Part shown: positions 19,145-34,100 of the stretch, piece by piece | How positions within the stretch are numbered: the first letter of the stretch is position 1 | Layout of the letters: each line of letters opens with the position of its first letter | Source of the DNA: Onchidella celtica | Lineage: Eukaryota > Mollusca > Gastropoda > Systellommatophora > Onchidiidae | NCBI GenBank assembly: GCA_963931925.1 | Contig: OZ007569.1 | Span: forward strand, 22,217,662-22,281,661 | Direction: 5' to 3' | DNA length: 64,000 nucleotides | Translations under genes and position numbers: made by a program | Notes under the pieces: generated by a model | Databases searched by the model: none | Seen by the model: the letters and a program-made list of their open reading frames with translations, nothing else | What the model was told of the DNA's origin: nothing

Positions 19145-22100
19145 GTAACTTTGAAGCCATAATAGTGGTAGATTATGGAATTCAGAACCATGTTATCAAA
19201 AGAGATAGTATTTTGATGTTGGCATGCGGAAAGTGTGAAGCAGTGGGAAATATTATCACCCAAGCCATGCTATGTGTGTTTTTGCTTTCTGATAAACTTG
19301 CGGGTTCATTCAGACAAGCATGTCTGTCGGTGCTCATGCTTGCAGATGTTTTGTGTGGTGTTAGTTAATTTCCAAAATACAAGTAAGAATGGCACCATTC
19401 TAGATTTGGAGTGATGGTTCTCCAAATGCCAAAAAACTCCAATTTTATTTATGTCCGCTCTGAAATTTCAGTATTTTTTTTTCTTTAAAACCAAAATGTG
19501 AAAATAGACAGTACATTCAGTATTTTTTTCACTTCTATTCCAACACAGTCTTAAATGCGAACAAAACTAATTTTAACCTTCACGCTGCACAAAGCCTCGA
19601 AATACAGCATCAGCTTTCCAGAAATTCACTCTGCACGGGTGTATCAATACGGCAAGGTCAAGAAATAAGATTTATTGTGGCAATTAATCTGGCACCTTTG
19701 AAATCCCAATAGATTTTGATGGTGCATTTGAAAAAGTGGGCCGATTTGAGCAGTTAATTTGAATAGCTGCATAGAATACAGAAATAGGAGTCACCATGGC
19801 AGTATTTTTGCAGCTAGTTTAAGACACCATCAAATTAATCATGGACTTTAAAAAATCAACAGATTTAAGTGGTTAATTCAAATAGTTATGTCTGAAAAAC
19901 ATAAGAGCGGGGAGCTCATGTGGCAGTGACTTTTGCAGTTTTGATACTCAAACAATTTAATCAATAATTATTATAACATACAACTAATCCATAGAGTTGG
20001 AAAGATGGGTATGTCACCAGCCGAGAAGCCTTTGAAAAGGCAATGTACAGCCACTTCACTAGCTTTGTGCCAGTGGCGTTTGGCACAAACTTGGATAGTG
20101 AAAGGCAAGAGCGACGAGCTCGGAAGTTTCTCTTTCACCCAATGGAAGAGTTCATGTGCCAGGGTGACCCAGGATTGATGTTTCAGCAATTAAGTCATGC
20201 GGAGGAACCCTCGCAACTGTGTGGCCACAACTTTAAAAATGGCGAGCCAACCTACTCTTGCAGGTAAGCAGCATGGCCTGCAAAGAACAGGCTACATGAG
20301 TCTTGTTATCTTGGGTGGATTTGTTGTACAGAAATAAGGAGGATATCACTTTATCAGATCATGACAATGTAGGACTTCATGGCTTTGTAAAGGAACTGTG
20401 TCTGAATCTTTCAATTGCCCAAGTGGTCAAAGGTAGTTAGACTGCTTTGATTTTGAGAGTTTATCGCACAGTGTTGCTCAAGCTGGCTTCTATCAGGAGA
20501 CATTGTAAGGGGCTCATAATAATTCTTAATTAGCCTCTTTGCTATTATATATGCAGCTGTCTGTGTGAGGTGAGACATGGAATAACTTGTAATGAATAGT
20601 TAACCTGGTCAGTCAGAAGAACATGTTTGTATTGGTAATGGCTGTACAGGTCTTGAAGATTCCTAGTTTCTAGCCTTTGGACAGGCAAAAGATATAGCTG
20701 TTCAGGCTGACATTGCTCAGCATAGCAGTTGTGACTAATAATTTTAATGACTCAATCATTGTATCGGTTCTTGTGATAAATATATTGTAATAATAAAAAA
20801 AAATGAAGCTGTGACAATTTTTTTTTTTAAAAGCTGCATAGTCCTGGCCAGAACACATTCTACAAATCAGTATGTAACCATTTGTTCAAGTATTACATTT
20901 GCTTACGATATTCCTTGTGGCTGTGCTTCATTTAATGAATCTATAACAGATATTCCAAATGATTGTTTGGCTGAGTTGTACAGGCTGTAAATCTTCTGAC
21001 GTGTCAATCCTTATCAATTTTTCCTTTTGCAGGGACTGCGCTTATGACCCCACATGTGTCCTTTGCATCACCTGCTTCCAGAAGAGTCCTCACAAAAATC
21101 ATAGATATCGGGTAAGACTGGTTTACCAAGTATTTGCTGAGCACATTAATTTTCAGTGGTAAGAAACTACTCAGGTGAAGCGAGGCAGATGACGACCTTC
21201 GGAGGAAGAGTGGATTCCTTCATTAGATGTTTCGGCCTTTAACTTCCTGACATCTTCTAGGACCCCGGCCACACCGAGTTCATCACTCTCAATGTTCGTC
21301 GCCCCCCCTTTTTTTTTTTTTTCATCAGGCTCTTCTTTGGGTTTGAACCCGTACCGCTTGTTTCTGTTTTTGTGGCAGTGTCTTGTCCATTTTGCCGGTA
21401 CTGCCGCTGGTTATATGGTCTAATTTTAGGCACTGTGAATTTAGTGTTCATTTCTTTTGTAACACCAAATCCAGCAGGAAGCATTTTCCACTGTTGTTGC
21501 CATTTCCTTAATCGCACTTCTAATTCTACTGCCACCCAAATTGAGTTTCTTCACAAGAGGGTACATTGTTGAACCGACAAATCCCCTTGCTCCTACTTCC
21601 ACCATGAATATACTTGACTGCAATCAGGCATTCCCTAGATCCCTCAGGAGATCCTGGTATTCAGATTGTTGTTTATGATTTGTATTGATGTGGAGGAAAG
21701 AGTACTGACACTATACCGACATGATGACCTGTCTCAATTTTAAGTTCTTGAGAAAAGGAAATGAAATTTGTTTACTAACATAACTTATTTATCCACATGG
21801 AGTCGTGGTCTGTTGATAGGTGCTTCTGGTAGGGTCCCCTCCTGTCCTATTGATCTGATATATAATATTCAGTCAAACACCTTGCTTTTTTCCTTGCATA
21901 GTTTGACCATTATTTTATCGATATACTTTCTCGAAACTCAAACTCAAATCTACATGGGGTCAGTTGTTTTAGTTACTTTTATTGGGCGTAGATATGAAAT
22001 GACCTGTGTTTTTTCTTGTTTTTTTTTTTGTCATTACATGATACTGCTGCTGTGTTTGCTCTCAAGAAGAACATGAAAGGTCCATCCAATTTTGGCTTTA

Positions 22101-25100
22101 GAAGCCTGACTCTACACTATTATATTAGCACAGTGATGAGCAAAGGTGTTGATTTTATACCCATACAAATTTGTAGTAAATGGTACTGTTGACTGATTCA
22201 TTATCTATTTGTGATCTCAGATGAGCACCTCTGGGGGTGGCGGTTACTGCGACTGTGGGGACATAGAGGCGTGGAAATCTGACCCTTATTGTCTACTGCA
22301 CAAACCACGAAGGGAGGAAGTGGAGGTAATACAAGTATTAATGTTTTTGAAAGTTATCCCTGTGTTAGTCACATAGAGACATTTCGGAATGAATGGGTAT
22401 TGGTATTGTAAATTTTTGCTTGTTTTATAGTTGAACCTGTGATGATGATCTTCTTCTTCTTCTTCTTCTTCTTTCGTTCACCAATCTAAATTTGCAGATT
22501 TGTTCTTTTAAGAAAATCTACGGTTTTCTGCAGCTCTGGCAGAGCACCATAGAGTTCGTTATTCAGGTCGGTGGGTTGGGATGTTGTTATAATTTCAGTA
22601 ATGTTGATAGATAGTGACAGTAATAACTTTAAGATTTTTCTTTACATCCGATGTGTACAGCTTCCTAGTGCATTATAACTTTTACATGGTTACTGACAGG
22701 GTCACTAAATTTGTATGACAGAGAGATTGCCAGCTGTAGTTAGACTAGTGTTTTTCAACCTTTTTTTGTCCCACATCCCACTTCAATTTAAAAAAAAAAT
22801 AACATGCGCCCCACCAAGATATTGGACAAAATATCCCTATGCCACATTCTGAGTCCCAGGCCCCACCAAAATATTGCAACGACCCATGGATGGGCTTTGT
22901 GCTCCACTTTGAGAAACACTGTTTGAATTTCTTACTTCGGTATTTGAATAGATGTTAGAAATAGAGACAGTAAATTTTATGTCTCATAGTATTTCTTTTG
23001 ACAAACTTAAACTTACCAAGTTACCTGAGATATGTACAACGCACATCTATTAGAGTACAGAATCTGTAGTTGCTTTGTTTGTTTCTTTTGTGCAGAATGA
23101 AGGGGTCAACATGCCAGCAGAGATGCAGGAATACGTAGCTGCCACTTTTCGTTGTGTCCTGAAATATGCTTCCACCTTGCTGACCTGGGAGGAAAATGTC
23201 AATCTTCCTTTAGGCTTGGGTCGTAACCGAGAGGGTATGCCCAACACGCAGTATATGTGCATGTTGTACAATGATGAAGTCCACACATATGACCAGGTAG
23301 GAACTTGTCCCCTTAGAATAACAAGGTTCTAACAACCTTCCATCAGCTTTTGAGAAATTGATGATTGAAGTTTCATGTATTCATAGCTTTTAGAGAGACA
23401 ACTTTCTTCGTTTTAGTAATACAGTAGTCTCCGTCTAAGAACTCGCTGCCTTAGAACCCGATCCGCCTTAGAACCCGCTGTTGCCGCGAAACCGAATTCT
23501 TTCACTATAATTTACATGCTTAAGAACCCGCTCTGAAACGAAAAATCCGCCTAAGAACCCGGCATTTCACCGTGAGACAAGCACACTTTTACGTAAAATT
23601 TCGATATTAAACACAAAATTCTCTTTCAAGTTGACGGAATAGAACAAAGCCACACAGTACAGTGAAAGAGAACAGGTGGAGGGAAGGTAGGGGGAGGCGA
23701 ACCGCACAAAGGATGGAGCCCAGTTACGTCTTTCGTGTGCAAGCAGGCCACTCCTAGACTAAATTAGCATAGTCATTACTTAACATCTATTGTTGTCTGA
23801 CTCGAGGGGCAGAATTTTATACGTAATTGACCACGCGCTTGGTTTGCATGGCACATGTACATGTACTGAGGGCTGTATGTGGTTATTACATATGGTATCA
23901 CTGGGCCTCGTGTTGTATCCGCCTAAGAGCCTGGTCCGCCTAAGAACCCGCTTTTTCTGTCTCCCGTTGACCGGGTTCTTAGGCAAAGACTACTGTACCT
24001 ACATATTACATGCTGAATCCGCTTATACTTTGACACACAGTGGAGAAGGCGTTTTGAAGTAGTGTGTAGTGTATAACATAGTTCAGCCAAAAAGTGGTGA
24101 TATAACCTTGTCATTTTAAGGGGATGAACTGCCTTGTGCAACATCTTGCACAATAGACATTAAGTCACACATAAATTCTCGTTCAGGTTTAGATAATGTC
24201 AAAGTGAGGTGCGAGTTGGCATTGTGCCAAAAGATCATACCAGGGCTTTTGCTCGTGTGACATGTATTCACATGCATCTATGTAGATTCATGCCAAGTGT
24301 GTCTAATGTATGCACGTAGGTCATGCAGACAAGGCATGGGCAACTTTTCATACAGTAGAGGATGCTGAGGACTGGATGCTTTCACCTCATATTGAAGCCT
24401 TGCCAGCAGTGATATGTTATTTATTTGGATATTGATTTGTAAAGAAAAGTTTTGCGTTTGAATTTTGGAAAGGGGTGGGGGGGGGGGGGGGGGTTGTGCA
24501 TGTAGCGTTTGTGTGATTTTTAACTATTTTTTTATTGTTGTATTAGCTCAGAGACTGGTGTGTAAAGTAATTTCCAGTCAACCTTGTGGACTGGTCAGAC
24601 TACTTGGCTGGGAGGGTCATAGGTTGACCATGTCAGATCTAGGCCAATTAGTACAATGAGTGGGACAATTTTAATTTGTGCCTCGTGGGCTAATTATTGA
24701 GTTCTCTTTCTGTCAGTGCTGTGGCATCATACATTTGGGGTGTTTGATAAACCTGTAGCAGGGCTCCGCATAATTTAATCAGGACGAGTGATTGACCCAT
24801 AGTTGAGTGTTGATTGGCAACTAGTTTGACTCACTTTTGCTCATTCTTTCCCACAATTCAGGTGATTAATACACTTCAGCGAGCTGTGGATTGTAACCAG
24901 AGACAGGCATTGGAATTTGCCACTGTGGTGGACAGAGAGGTAGGAGAACATAGCCATAGCCTTTACTAGCTTTAGTTTGGATGTTCACTACAGTAGCAGC
25001 CAATGCTTGGCAAAGATACAGATATGGTATGAGTCCAGTTGTTTTGCTGTGGCAGACTAGACCAAGTCTGAACTATGTGTATGCAAGAGGGCTATACAAT

Positions 25101-28100
25101 TTATGGTTTGTACTGCCAGTCCAGAGCTATGTTTTCAGGAGTACGGAAACAGAAATGGGAAATGTCAAAGATCCATCAAGTCGTAAAAAGAAAGTCTTTT
25201 AATATGTACGAAAACAGCATTTCCATCATCATGAAAACATTCTTTCTATGTCCCTACATGCACCGTTTTTGACTTTTCCATTACCATTTCCATACACATG
25301 AAAACCCAGCTTTAGACCAGTGCATGCGAAAGGACTAGTTTGATTTATGACTGGCGAAAAAGCAGCTTGTAAACTTTAAGAACAACAGCAGTTTGGCGTC
25401 AGAAATGAAACAGTTAACTCTTTAAATGTCATCTAGTCTGAGTCTTGGAGAATTTTAACAAATGAAAGTGAATCTTTTGTATTTCCAAAACTAGGTAGAC
25501 TCGTTACCATTACTGAAAAACCGTGTTTGTATTGACAGGGTCGCAGCTGTGTGAAAACTGGTACTGAAATGGAGTGTGACAATGTCAAACAAACCATTGA
25601 AGTAAGTAGTGAAAAAGTAGTGAATTTTTGCCTCGCATGCATAAATTAAAATTGTCTCTTGCTCTCAATGTATATGTAGGAAGTAACAAATTCAAAATAG
25701 CGCGGCCTTGGTTCTTGTTTGTGCCAACTCCCCTTTTTTGCACAACTGAGAAATTCGACATTAAATGTTCGCGGCTTTATTATTACTAGTAAATCACTAA
25801 ATGTACCCGTTCTCCGAATGGTGAGTGGCAAACAAAACAAAAGAGATTGAGTGACTGCAGGCTAGACAAATGCTGCGTTTTTTAAACTATTCGCCCACCG
25901 GACAATCATGGTCGCAAAACTTCAGGGGTAAGGTCTTCACCCCGTCGGCGCCACTTACCAAAAAGTTAACAAACATAATATGATGAAGACCTCCCCTAAC
26001 CCGCGCTTTCATTCTTTCTTTCTTCTTTCTTTGTCCCATACAAATACAATACTAAACCCAACCATATTGATAGGAACGCTCAAAAGTCCCCTCTTTAGTG
26101 TGTTTTCTTGACTGGCGCGGACGGGCGGAGGACCTCCCCTGCAGGGTATACACAACATTGTCTGTGTAACATTGTCAGCATTAAGCTGAGCACATGTCTT
26201 GTTTACTTTCAAGAGGGCCACGCTCAAAGGAAATGGCATATTCGATACTGTGTATCAGTTTTGCTAGCGCCCAGTAAAGAGGTTGCGGAATCGCCATCCA
26301 TAACAACCATATAAACATACATCACGGCATCCATGCAGCTCAACAGGATAAAAAACAGCAGGCCTAAATTGTGAGTGTCTCGCTTTAAAGGCCACGAAAT
26401 GCTTCTAAGACGTCATGCAGAATTTTGCGCAAAATGACAGCCTTCGATACTGAGTATCGATTGCTACGCCCATACGCAACAGTCTAACAATCATAAAAAC
26501 TACACCAGGAATTTAGTCCGGGTTTAAACACTAAGGCGTTTCACAGTTTTCAAAAAAATATAAGACGTGGTCAAACGCAAAAACTAAGCCAGCGATGCAA
26601 CTCGGCAGTATCAAAAACGGTAGTATGCAAACTTTCAAGTGTCTAGCTTGAATGGCCATGAAATGCATAAGCATCACAGACAGTTTACCCCCTGCTCTCA
26701 TTATTATAAGATGATAAGGAATTAGATTAAATCGGAACTGTGAAACAGCTTGATAAGTGCCAAAATGCATTTTAAACAAGCGTCAAACTGTGCATTTGTC
26801 ATAGCTCTGCTACATACTAAAAGATCTCCAGTTTTTCAGAAAAAGGAGATAGAACAACAAGAAACAAGATCTTAATATTTCCCACAGATTCTTGTATTTG
26901 AACTAAATGTTTGTGTGAAAGAGTGATTTTGTTTCATGCAGGAACTTTTTGATATACCAGTATTGTGTAAGTCAGTCATGTTAGGCATGAGTGACAGCCT
27001 GAAATGAGGAGTTTAAAATCAGAACACATAGTGGTGATTTGACCTAATTACTGGTTCGTGGTCCTTCAGAATGGGGGTATCAAAAAATACCTTCCTCTTC
27101 AAAATTTTCTAAACATTAAAAAACTGCGAATAAAAATCATATTATATCATAAAGTCAAACTTCCAATGTAATCATGAAAGGCATTTTAACCATTGAACCT
27201 TAAATTCTGCAAAATATCAAATTACGCATGGAAAGACGTAAAGGTGCACATGAGCATATTTTAAAAGGTTTTGAAGTTTGCTATTGTTTTAATACTTTCG
27301 TTGATATTTAGCCACCCTGAGTTGAGCAGAGCAAAGTGTTTCGACATTGGTGGGGGAGCACATTTTCTTCAACTAGAATTAAATAGTATGACAGGAAATT
27401 TCGTTTTGTTCCTTAATTTACACACTGGTGATGGAAACTCAACTTTAAAAATCACCTATATGTGTATTCCCTGAGTCAGCGGGCCAACTGGTTCACCTAA
27501 TTAGCTTTAAGTAATCATGGCAAACAATTTCATTTTTCTCAATAGTATAAACTTTGCACTTGGTACATTTTGATTTTTGACCCCTGAGATCTTTCAAATA
27601 TGAGCTCTGTCTGTGAAATTTGTGGCCCCTCAGAGTGAAGAAGTTATTGTATTGCCTTCACAGCGCAACACGTCCCGCCATGGCAGTAAAGCCTTGAAGG
27701 TAGAGGTGATGATCCAGGAGGTGGTCATTCACCAACAGTTTGCCCTCAAACTGCTGTCCTGGCTCCTGACAGTCAGTGATAAAGCCAGTAAGTCCAGGAA
27801 ACTCATAGACCCATCAGAAAACTCTTTCTGGCGCTGGACAGATACTGAAATCCTTGCCTTGCTGTACAACATCGTCACCGTTATCTAAGACTGTAGTAAC
27901 TCAAAAATTGAAAAATATGATTTATATTTACATTCATGTATATTCAAAGTTGCATGGAATGATGCGATCATAGACTCCTCAGCCGAAAAATAATCGACTA
28001 GCGAACTTTAAAAAATTCATCATAACTAGGCCAGTTGTGCTAAAATGAAATACTTTTTTGCTTCTCCTGAAAAGTAGCCAAAACTGATTTCCACAGATTT

Positions 28101-31100
28101 AAGGAACAGTGACAGTTTGGATTTCCGAGTAGGTTTCGTTCTCACAGCAAACATAGACATTGTAAATGTGTCTTGGTGGTTTCCTGTGCGCACAAGGAAA
28201 AGAGGGAGGTGTTAGAGTGGTATCATCTTTTAGCAATGAATATGTTTGTACCTTAAGTCAGTGATACCTTTCAGTCTCTCAGTGCTTTATTACACAGGTT
28301 CTATACGTAGGATCTTGTGTCAAGTCCTGATGCAGCCTAGTGTCCCTGACCAGACTGACACATTGTCTGTCTTGGAAAAGTTTATCCAGGCCGATACTAA
28401 ATTGTGGAAAGGTAGGAGTTATGTATTCACATGTGGTTGCTAGTGTGTGTATGAAATTCAGGAATTTATCATAGGAGTAGACCCAAGATACATCGTGCAG
28501 CTACCTACACAAGTGAAAAAAAAAAGTGATCATAGTATTTGCCTCTCTTGACTCATTACATTCACAGAGAGTATTATCTTAACCCTCATCCCGCGTTGAG
28601 TGAACTCGTCCACGTAACGCCCCGTGCGGGGATAGCCAGCGGCCAGTCAGCCGATCGTTCGCATGTTGCCGATAACCTCGGCGGTCGGGTCAATCGGGTC
28701 CTTGTGAACACGTGTATTGCGTATACTTCAGGACGCAATAACAACAATAGTGGTGGATAAATCGTAAGGGACCCCTATGATATTTGGATAAAGTACTTGT
28801 GATGATAATTGATATGCATTAGGTTTTATTGTGAAATGGAAGGCCCCAAATCAAGAATTTTCTGCATTTACATGCTGTTTAACACACGTTGTATCATTTT
28901 CCCAAGACCTCTGCGCTTTTTCTGTCCCTATGTCAGGCCATTCACAAAGCACAAAGAAGACGGAAGTGCTCCATCAGCCTACTCCAGACGACAAGTATCC
29001 TGTGACCCCAAATATCAAAGTCCATGACAGTCTTCTGAAGGTGTCGGAGAACTTCACCTATCTTGGCAGTACACTGTCTTCCGCGGCTCGTGTTGATACT
29101 GAAATTCTCTCAAGAATCAGCAAAGCCAGCTCTGCATTTGGCAGGCTTCGAAAGAGAGTGTGGGATGTTGCCGGCATTCGCACAGACACTAAGCTGAAAG
29201 TGTACAATGCTGTGGTCCTTCCCACCCTACTCTATGGGGCTGAAACCTGGACAGTGTACCAATCGCATGCCAGAAAGCTGAATCACTTTCATCTGGCCTG
29301 CCTTAGAAAGATCCTAAGGATCAAATGGCAGGATAAAATTCCAGACACTGAGGTCCTCAATCGTGCCAAGGAATTGAGCATCTTCTGCCACCTGAAAAAA
29401 ATTCAGCTACGTTGGGCAGGACATGTTGTCAGAATGCCCGACTCCAGACTCCCTAAGCAAATCTTCTTCTCTGAGCTCTCCAATGGAACGAGGAATGTTG
29501 GGGCCCCAAAGAGACGTTACAAAGACACTCTCAAGCAATCACTGAAGGCCTTTGCCATTGATGTGAGTGAGTGGGAAAAGCTCTCGCTTGATCGTGCAAA
29601 TTGGAGGGCGGCCCTTACCAGAGGCAGCAAAGCATGGGAAGCTGACAGAGTCCAGCAGGCTATCAAAAAAAGAGAACGGCGCAAGAAAAGGCCCAGTGGT
29701 ACTGAACCAACGGAGCACTCTTGTCATTTATGCGGAAGGTTCTGCAGGGCAAAAATAGGACTTATCAGTCACATGAGAAGCCATAAGTCATGAAAGAACA
29801 GTCTTTCCATTCTGTCCTCTGTGTCCTTTAGTTCTCTTTATTGTCCATGTGTTGAAATTCTCAACAATTTCTGTTCTTTATTCCTCTGGTGTTGTTAAGG
29901 TCATCATCATACCTGATGGACGAACTATTATTATTATTATGTCAGGCCATTCAGGTGAACAAATTATTTTTTAAGCCATTCGCTTAATTTACTAACCACA
30001 TGTATTGTGACATTGCCTTTTCCCTCCTCTACTATGTAAAGCGTCCACTTACTATAATGTTAGTTTTAGCGAGAGATTTGATTTCCAGTGCCAGGTCGTA
30101 GAGTACATACATGTACTGAAAAGTGGTTTAATCAAAGGAACACAATATCTCTCTAATTATCACATCAAATAAAGACAACGACCAACAACAAAGTCGGTCA
30201 TTTTCTCCCAGTTTTCCCTGATGAAAAACCTACTGACAGACGCCCTTATGCAGCATGCCCTAATATTACATCGGAATTCATAATTACAGACGTAGAACGG
30301 CGTCTCAAATACGCACATGGCCCCTTTCTTCTCATTTCACATGTAGACGACAACCAGCATCAAAGTAAAAGTTTCCCCAAGATTTTCCCAGTTCGAACTT
30401 CAGACCGTTAGTACTATTACACGAGTATGACGAATAGTTGCGAGTTGCATCGTAATAAACGTAATCGGATGATACCATTTTGTTAGATATAGTAGGGGTG
30501 ATAGGATAGATAAACACGCGAAAATTGTGTGGAAAAAAACGTGAAAAAACAACGACAGCCTTGGCAACCGAATAAACAAAGCGCGAGGCGCACTGTTGCT
30601 ATACAAAAATGTGGCCTCCCGCAGGACCCGCGGTTAAGCGTGTCGGACAAAATAATGGCCTCCCGTGTCTCACGTGTTGCGCGGGGAGGCCAATATAGTG
30701 TCCTCCCGCAGGACTAGGGTTAAACTTGTGAACCGATTCGATGTCTTTGGGTATAAATGGGCAGAAATTAGTATCCAGCGAACTGAGGACAGCTGGCCCA
30801 CAATAGGCATGCTGATATCTTCCAAGGGGAAAGTTAAAATATGTTTAAAAAAATAAAAGATTGTATATATTTATATGTGTTGTAAACATGTACTGTGTCT
30901 CTTCCAAGGGTCTATTATTTTAAATATTTGGGACTTGATAGGTGGTGTAAAGCATATGAACTGAGGAGTTAGAAGTCTTAACTTAAAGATATAGATGAAG
31001 TATATGTAAATAATCCAATCACTCACTGGAACATTGGCTAGTAAACACAAGAGTTTATTTGATAACACATGCAGTATTATGTGACACAACCAAAAAAACT

Positions 31101-34100
31101 CCCAAACTGCAAGTTATATTGTAATTGATGATTTCCTTATGTTGATCAGTTCACGACTGTTTTCATGCTGTATTTCAGTTGTGCGTGTCCAGAGCCACCA
31201 GCTGCTCATGTCCTGGTGAGTATGATACTGATACAACTCTCTATGGAGAGAAGGCATTTCAGTGTGTCTTTTTTTATTATTATTTTTGTTTGTTAGTTTT
31301 ATCAAAGGTACTAGAATTGACAAGATAAGACATCTAGTGCTTTTAGCATGCACAGATTTCGCCCCGCCACCCAGCAGCAAACGCACGGAAGTCATGAAAA
31401 GTGTCATATTGCACAAAGCCAAATAGGGAAAATATTGAATTTTGTTCACTGTTCAGTTGTTGCTATAGGCCTTGATTGCCGTCACTTATTGTGGAATTAT
31501 AACCTCAATCGCTGTGGGAAAACTCTGGCAATTTTTTCTTTTTTTCAGTCGCAATATCACTGTCACAATTTTGCACCATAAATTTACCATTATATCAAGC
31601 ATTCTTTCCATACTATGCGTCATGGGCTCTGCGCGCAAATTGTGTGCACGGTTTTTTTCAGTGATGCGAAGAAGGCAGTTTCTCATCTTATTGTTTTTAG
31701 TATCTTTGGTTTTATTGGTCTCCATGGTTGGTACATATGTGAGTGGATCTGGCGAAATCAAGCTTAAGGTAAAATTTTTATACCTCTTTAAAAAATCAAA
31801 ATAAAATACTTAAGGTGATTTCAAGGAAAATCTTTCAAGTGAATCCAGAAAAATCTCAATTTCCATGGAAAATTTTTTCTGCCTTTTGGAGGGGTTTTCT
31901 CAGGAGGTTAGTCTTTCATCCTTAGCCTGATTTTTGCTTTATCCACTCACACTGGTAGCTTAAACTGAGAAATTTGGATGTAGCAAGATCCACCAATGGC
32001 AGTAGATAATAGTGGTCATATGAAGGAGAGGTGGCAGGGCTCAGGGACATCACAGATTCACAGAAATCTGTAGTTATCAAGTTTTCCTGTGGCTTGTTTT
32101 GTCACTAGAGTGGCCATTCACATTTTGATACCCACGTGAGTTAATAGTGTGTATATGTTGGCCTACACTAATGATCACATGATGAAGATGAGGTTAAGTC
32201 TTTTTCCAAATTTTTCGCATGGAACCTGGAGAGGGCACGTCACAATATGAAATGATGATATTTAGACCAGTAAATAACCATTTAAAGATGATTCTTGTTT
32301 TTTAGTATCATTTACTATTGATCACTTGAGTATCTCTATAGGCATTGCCCATTGGTTTTTTCTTGCAGTGTACTGAAAGATCCACCATCAAAGAAACAGT
32401 TCTCTGTGATATTCACAAAGGTAAGAATTCAGACATTTGGGATGTTGGTATTGGCGCACAACTTTAAGTATAGCCCCAACATTTCACTTTTTGATTGTGA
32501 GAAAAAGAAGCAGGTCCAGTGGCATGCAGAAAGGGGGAGCAGAAGGGGCAATAGCCCCAGGCATCCAGTTAAAGAGTGTCTAGGCCCTATACTTGAATCT
32601 TGGGGCATACGATCAAGGCTTTGGCTCCCTAGCACGAGGGGGCATTACCAAACCTCTGCACACCACTGAGTAGGTGAGTGGAACTGAGGGGTGTCCCACA
32701 TAGTTATCATTAAAGTAGTTTTTGTAGACTGTGTTTTCTCAGGGCAGAAGGTTTTATGTCCAATGTGTCATTTTGTTGCCGATGATACTACTGTCCCAGC
32801 TCTTCTTGTGCTGTAAGAAATCACAGTGAGAATCAAATTTGATGGATGGAATCAAAATAGCCCTTTTGGAGTGGCAGAAACAAGGGTGCAATACAAATTT
32901 TTAGTTTCAAGTATATCCCCTTATCATTTGTGACCATATTGGAGGCATTTGGAATATCTAATGTAAATATAAAAGACATCTCCTGAATCTTGTAATCTAG
33001 TCACAAATGTTTCTTTTGTTATTCAGCCCAAATATGTTTTTTTTTTTTTTTTGCAAAGTGCAAAGAAGCAAACCCCAAAACAGGTTACAGTCTAAGGAAT
33101 AAAAAAGTCACTTTCACCAGGTTTAGTGTGAAATGCGGTGAGCCATGCAGAATTTGAAGCAAAGTTAAAAGGCAGTGTCCTGGAAAATCAATGTTTATTC
33201 TGCTCACGGTAAGAAAGACACACTGGGGGCCTATTGTACACTTCCTGTGTTATGTCTGGTAGTATTTAGGGTTAATCCTGACAGGTTCCATCAGGCTTTT
33301 GTCGGCACTACTGATGACATGGCACCTTGATTGACATCACTGGCTCAGTGGTGAAGTCATTTAAGACTGAAATCAGTGAATTATAATCACACTTGGACAT
33401 GATAAGTACCAAAGACTCTCGAAACTGCAAAAAAAAAAAAACCAACCCAAAAACAGTTAGACAAGACATATTGAAGCGCGACACTTGATAATCAGTAGTG
33501 TATCAGACAGCTTAAGTATTGCCAAAAAACATCAAGGTGTAATGCATAGTTCATCATCAGTCCTTTTTGCCTAATTCTTTAATCTATGGTCCTTACTCAT
33601 GTCTTTTTGATCCCCAAGACTCCAGGTGGGGAGGAGAACGTGTTAAATTGTTGTTTTTTTTTAATGATTTTCTAAAGTTTCCCGGCACACTGATTGACAT
33701 ATGAAATGACAAATGCACAAAGAGAGATAAATATACTTCAGCTACCCCATGTAAATGTCAAATGATACCAACAACCAACCCTATGTCAACACCCATTGTA
33801 GAGTGTTGTCATATATCAAGTTCTGATCAGAGTAGATATTGATTTTCATCAGTCACAGCTTGTGAATAGTGCATAGTGGAATAGTCACAAGAAGTATGTA
33901 AAAGTTGTTTTAAAAAGTTAATGCAGTGATGTTTTTTGAAAATCTTAACAACTTATCAAGCTGTGGAGGACATGGAAAATGTGAGCAGATCTGGCTTAAA
34001 AGGGAAGAAAAAAAGGAGCGAGGCATGGAGAAAGGAAAGAGAGAAAGAGAAGAGGTGAAGGGCAGAAGCATGTTTGTGGTGGGCGTAGCCAGGTATCTCA

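Noticed and set aside
27634..27888. Extension of exon 8 to the stop at 27888
   Set aside because: The extra residues have no match, and the GCCA|GTAAGT donor gives exact continuity with exon 9.
28246..28443. Independent small protein around exon 9
   Set aside because: The conserved part is only the UBR exon; the remaining codons are intron read-through.
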